A stretch of 64,000 nt of DNA from Planctomycetia bacterium (lineage in GTDB: Bacteria; Planctomycetota; Planctomycetia; Pirellulales; PNKZ01). Below are positions 62,982-64,000 of the stretch, in pieces. The notes under the pieces are model-generated. The model had not been told where the DNA came from. It was given only the letters and a program-made list of their open reading frames with translations, and did no database searches. Each line of letters begins with the position of its first letter. The stretch's first letter is position 1. Made by a program: the position numbers and the translations under genes. Location of the stretch: NCBI GenBank assembly GCA_021413845.1, contig JAIOPP010000069.1, positions 29,358-93,357 of the forward strand, written 5' to 3'.

Positions 62982-63620
62982 ATGTCTAACGTCAAAACGT
63001 TTCTTGAGCACACGGTAGAAGGATATCTCTTTAAAGACCTCGGCCAAATGAAAGCGATGCCGATGCCGATGGGATATCCATTCGTAATGACCGCATTCGC
63101 TGGTATCGAATTGCTCGGCTCGCTTTTGAGCGAAAAGAAATTTGATCCTAATAGCGGGAACGAATACTTCGTTTCATACTGGTTCAACTGCCTTTATCCA
63201 AGTCGCACCCATGCAAATAGCAAAGAAATCGGACAGCATCTCTATCGCCTAGCACGACATGGAATCGCGCACTGTTATTTGCTGAAAGGACCGGTAGCGA
63301 TAGTTCATAGTCAGCCAGATCGCCATTTAAAAAAAGACGACCTTGGAGTTATCTATGTCGATGCAATCCAACTTGCAGACGATTTAATGGACTCGTACTT
63401 TAAGATGGTGAAGAACATCTCCGACGCGGTTGGTCAGCGAATGGAAGAGCGATTCAAGGAGATGGATAAGGCGTACCGAAAAAAAGCCACTGACGACAAG
63501 CCCGAGAGGGTTTTCCCGTTATATAGAAACAATGGCGACTCGCCAGAACAACCGCAACAGATCGGTGCAAGTGGTCCTCCAGGTCCATTTTTCGGCAGCA
63601 AGCTTCAACGTGGAATTTGA
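62982..63620 (+). CDS. Uncharacterised protein with HEPN-like Rx4H motif
   Basis: A 212-residue soluble protein I do not recognise as a named family. Its middle carries YRLARHGIAHCYLLKG (about 83-98), where Arg-HGIA-His fits the Rx4H pattern of HEPN ribonuclease-type domains and resembles the RNGLVH phrase common in predicted helical HEPN-like orphans. Helices predicted by eye surround it; the C-terminal 60 residues are charged and then Gly/Pro-rich (GASGPPGPFFGSK). Codon use and base composition are clearly more A+T-rich than every neighbour (for example AATAGCAAAGAAATC), suggesting recent transfer. No antitoxin-like partner adjoins. Confidence 0.7.
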   Translation: MSNVKTFLEHTVEGYLFKDLGQMKAMPMPMGYPFVMTAFAGIELLGSLLSEKKFDPNSGNEYFVSYWFNCLYPSRTHANSKEIGQHLYRLARHGIAHCYLLKGPVAIVHSQPDRHLKKDDLGVIYVDAIQLADDLMDSYFKMVKNISDAVGQRMEERFKEMDKAYRKKATDDKPERVFPLYRNNGDSPEQPQQIGASGPPGPFFGSKLQRGI

Positions 63621-63720
63621 AATGCTGGTGGCACGAACAACTCGTTGAGATATTCGTTCCGTCAGGCGTCACTAACGCGACGCGTTGGGCGAAATGAAAC
63701 CGCGCGGGTGACTTCCGTTT

Positions 63721-63766
63721 CCGTGGATTGAAATCCACGGCTACCGTCGTGTCGTCGCTACGCGAC
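63721..63766. repeat. Dispersed CCGTGGATT hairpin with GTCGC-TAC-GCGAC hairpin
   Basis: CCGTGGATT (63721-63729) pairs with AATCCACGG (63732-63740). Immediately after, GTCGC (63754-63758) pairs with GCGAC (63762-63766) around TAC. The first phrase is a familiar intergenic REP-like element in Planctomycetes. Confidence 0.65.
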
Positions 63767-63799
63767 TACGTGCGGAGCGATCGGCATAGTTCGCGGAAC

Positions 63800-63819
63800 C
63801 GGCCGGCTGACACCGGCCG
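63800..63819. repeat. Dispersed CGGCCGG hairpin repeat, copy 2
   Basis: CGGCCGG then CTGACA then CCGGCCG, followed by CTCGCC, matching the copy at 27187 in core and downstream flank. Confidence 0.7.
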
Positions 63820-63873
63820 CTCGCCTCGGAGGAGCGACAGAGTAGTTCTCGTCGCTATGCGTCTAAAGTAGCA

Positions 63874-63890
63874 GGCACGTTCCACGTGCC
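63874..63890. repeat. GGCACGT hairpin repeat
   Basis: GGCACGT (63874-63880), loop TCC, ACGTGCC (63884-63890): a perfect 7-bp stem inside AGCAGGCACGTTCCACGTGC, a phrase resembling known Pirellulales intergenic repeats. Confidence 0.6.
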
Positions 63891-63948
63891 GTTCGCCACA
63901 CATTCCAACGAAGCGCAATGCGCCAACGCCTCACGCTCCTTTGGCGAG

Positions 63949-63968
63949 CGGCCGGTGTGAGCCGGCCG
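63949..63968. repeat. Dispersed CGGCCGGT hairpin repeat, copy 3, inverted
   Basis: CGGCCGGTGTGAGCCGGCCG preceded by GGCGAG. Its reverse complement matches the copies at 27187 and 63800, including the CTCGCC flank. Confidence 0.7.
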
Positions 63969-64000
63969 GTCACGTCGCGGCAGATTAAAGCTCTCGACGT

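Larger units (their letters stand above)
63621..64000. other. Gene-free repeat island at the window end
   Basis: 380 bp containing at least four different hairpin repeats: CCGTGGATT at 63721, GTCGC-TAC-GCGAC at 63754, CGGCCGG at 63800 and inverted at 63949, and GGCACGT at 63874. No gene or terminator proper is seen. Confidence 0.6.

Overview
The window looks like a high-G+C chromosome segment of a member of the Planctomycetota, probably a Pirellulales-like lineage. The evidence is the density of families largely restricted to or expanded in that phylum: DUF1592 and DUF1549/DUF1553 cytochrome proteins, DUF1552 and DUF1501 proteins with Tat-type leaders, PPC-domain proteins, an ECF sigma factor paired with a zinc-finger/kinase/WD40 protein, and several families of intergenic hairpin repeats. 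I see no rRNA, tRNA, CRISPR array, transposase or integrase.

Layout. (1) 1-4.5 kb: the end of an RND efflux pump gene cut by the window edge, and its membrane-fusion adaptor. (2) 4.7-7.6 kb: ECF sigma factor and a fused anti-sigma-like Ser/Thr kinase with a seven-blade WD40 propeller. (3) 7.6-16 kb, minus strand: DUF1552, DUF1592 with a C-terminal pair of HMA-like domains, an enolase-superfamily dehydratase, a DHDPS/NAL-family lyase and a neutral-ceramidase-like hydrolase. (4) 16.3-21.2 kb, plus strand, divergent from block 3: sialate O-acetylesterase, a second and probably exported enolase-superfamily protein, and a double metallo-beta-lactamase-fold protein. Blocks 3 and 4 together look like a sugar-acid or polysaccharide utilisation region. 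(5) 21-28.5 kb: SRPBCC protein, membrane glycosyltransferase, SMP-30 family lactonase, DUF1254 protein, DUF488 protein and DAHP synthase. (6) 28.5-39.7 kb: DUF1549/DUF1553 protein and PPC protein on the minus strand, divergent from three consecutive DUF1501 genes and a second neutral-ceramidase-like gene. (7) 39.7-49.7 kb: NPP-type phosphodiesterase, exported HAD phosphatase, a 739-bp gene-free stretch, beta-CASP nuclease-like protein overlapping a LOG-family gene, aldehyde dehydrogenase, lipoprotein and TPR protein. (8) 49.7-55.5 kb: sulfite reductase, pgpA, rsmG, a VOC protein and the principal sigma factor rpoD. (9) 55.8-60 kb: an Atu/Liu-like acyl-CoA module with carboxyltransferase, AtuA split into two overlapping genes, and enoyl-CoA hydratase. 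(10) 60-64 kb: acetamidase/formamidase, aldose 1-epimerase, thioesterase, an A+T-richer orphan protein with an HEPN-like motif, and a closing island of intergenic hairpin repeats.

Most individual genes fall in known families. The parts most worth a second look are the sigma/zinc-finger-kinase pair, the DUF1592-HMA fusion and its sugar-acid neighbourhood, the triple DUF1501 array facing a DUF1549/PPC operon across a palindrome, the split-AtuA module, and the HEPN-like orphan beside the repeat island. All functions are read from sequence motifs and context by eye; no database search was run.
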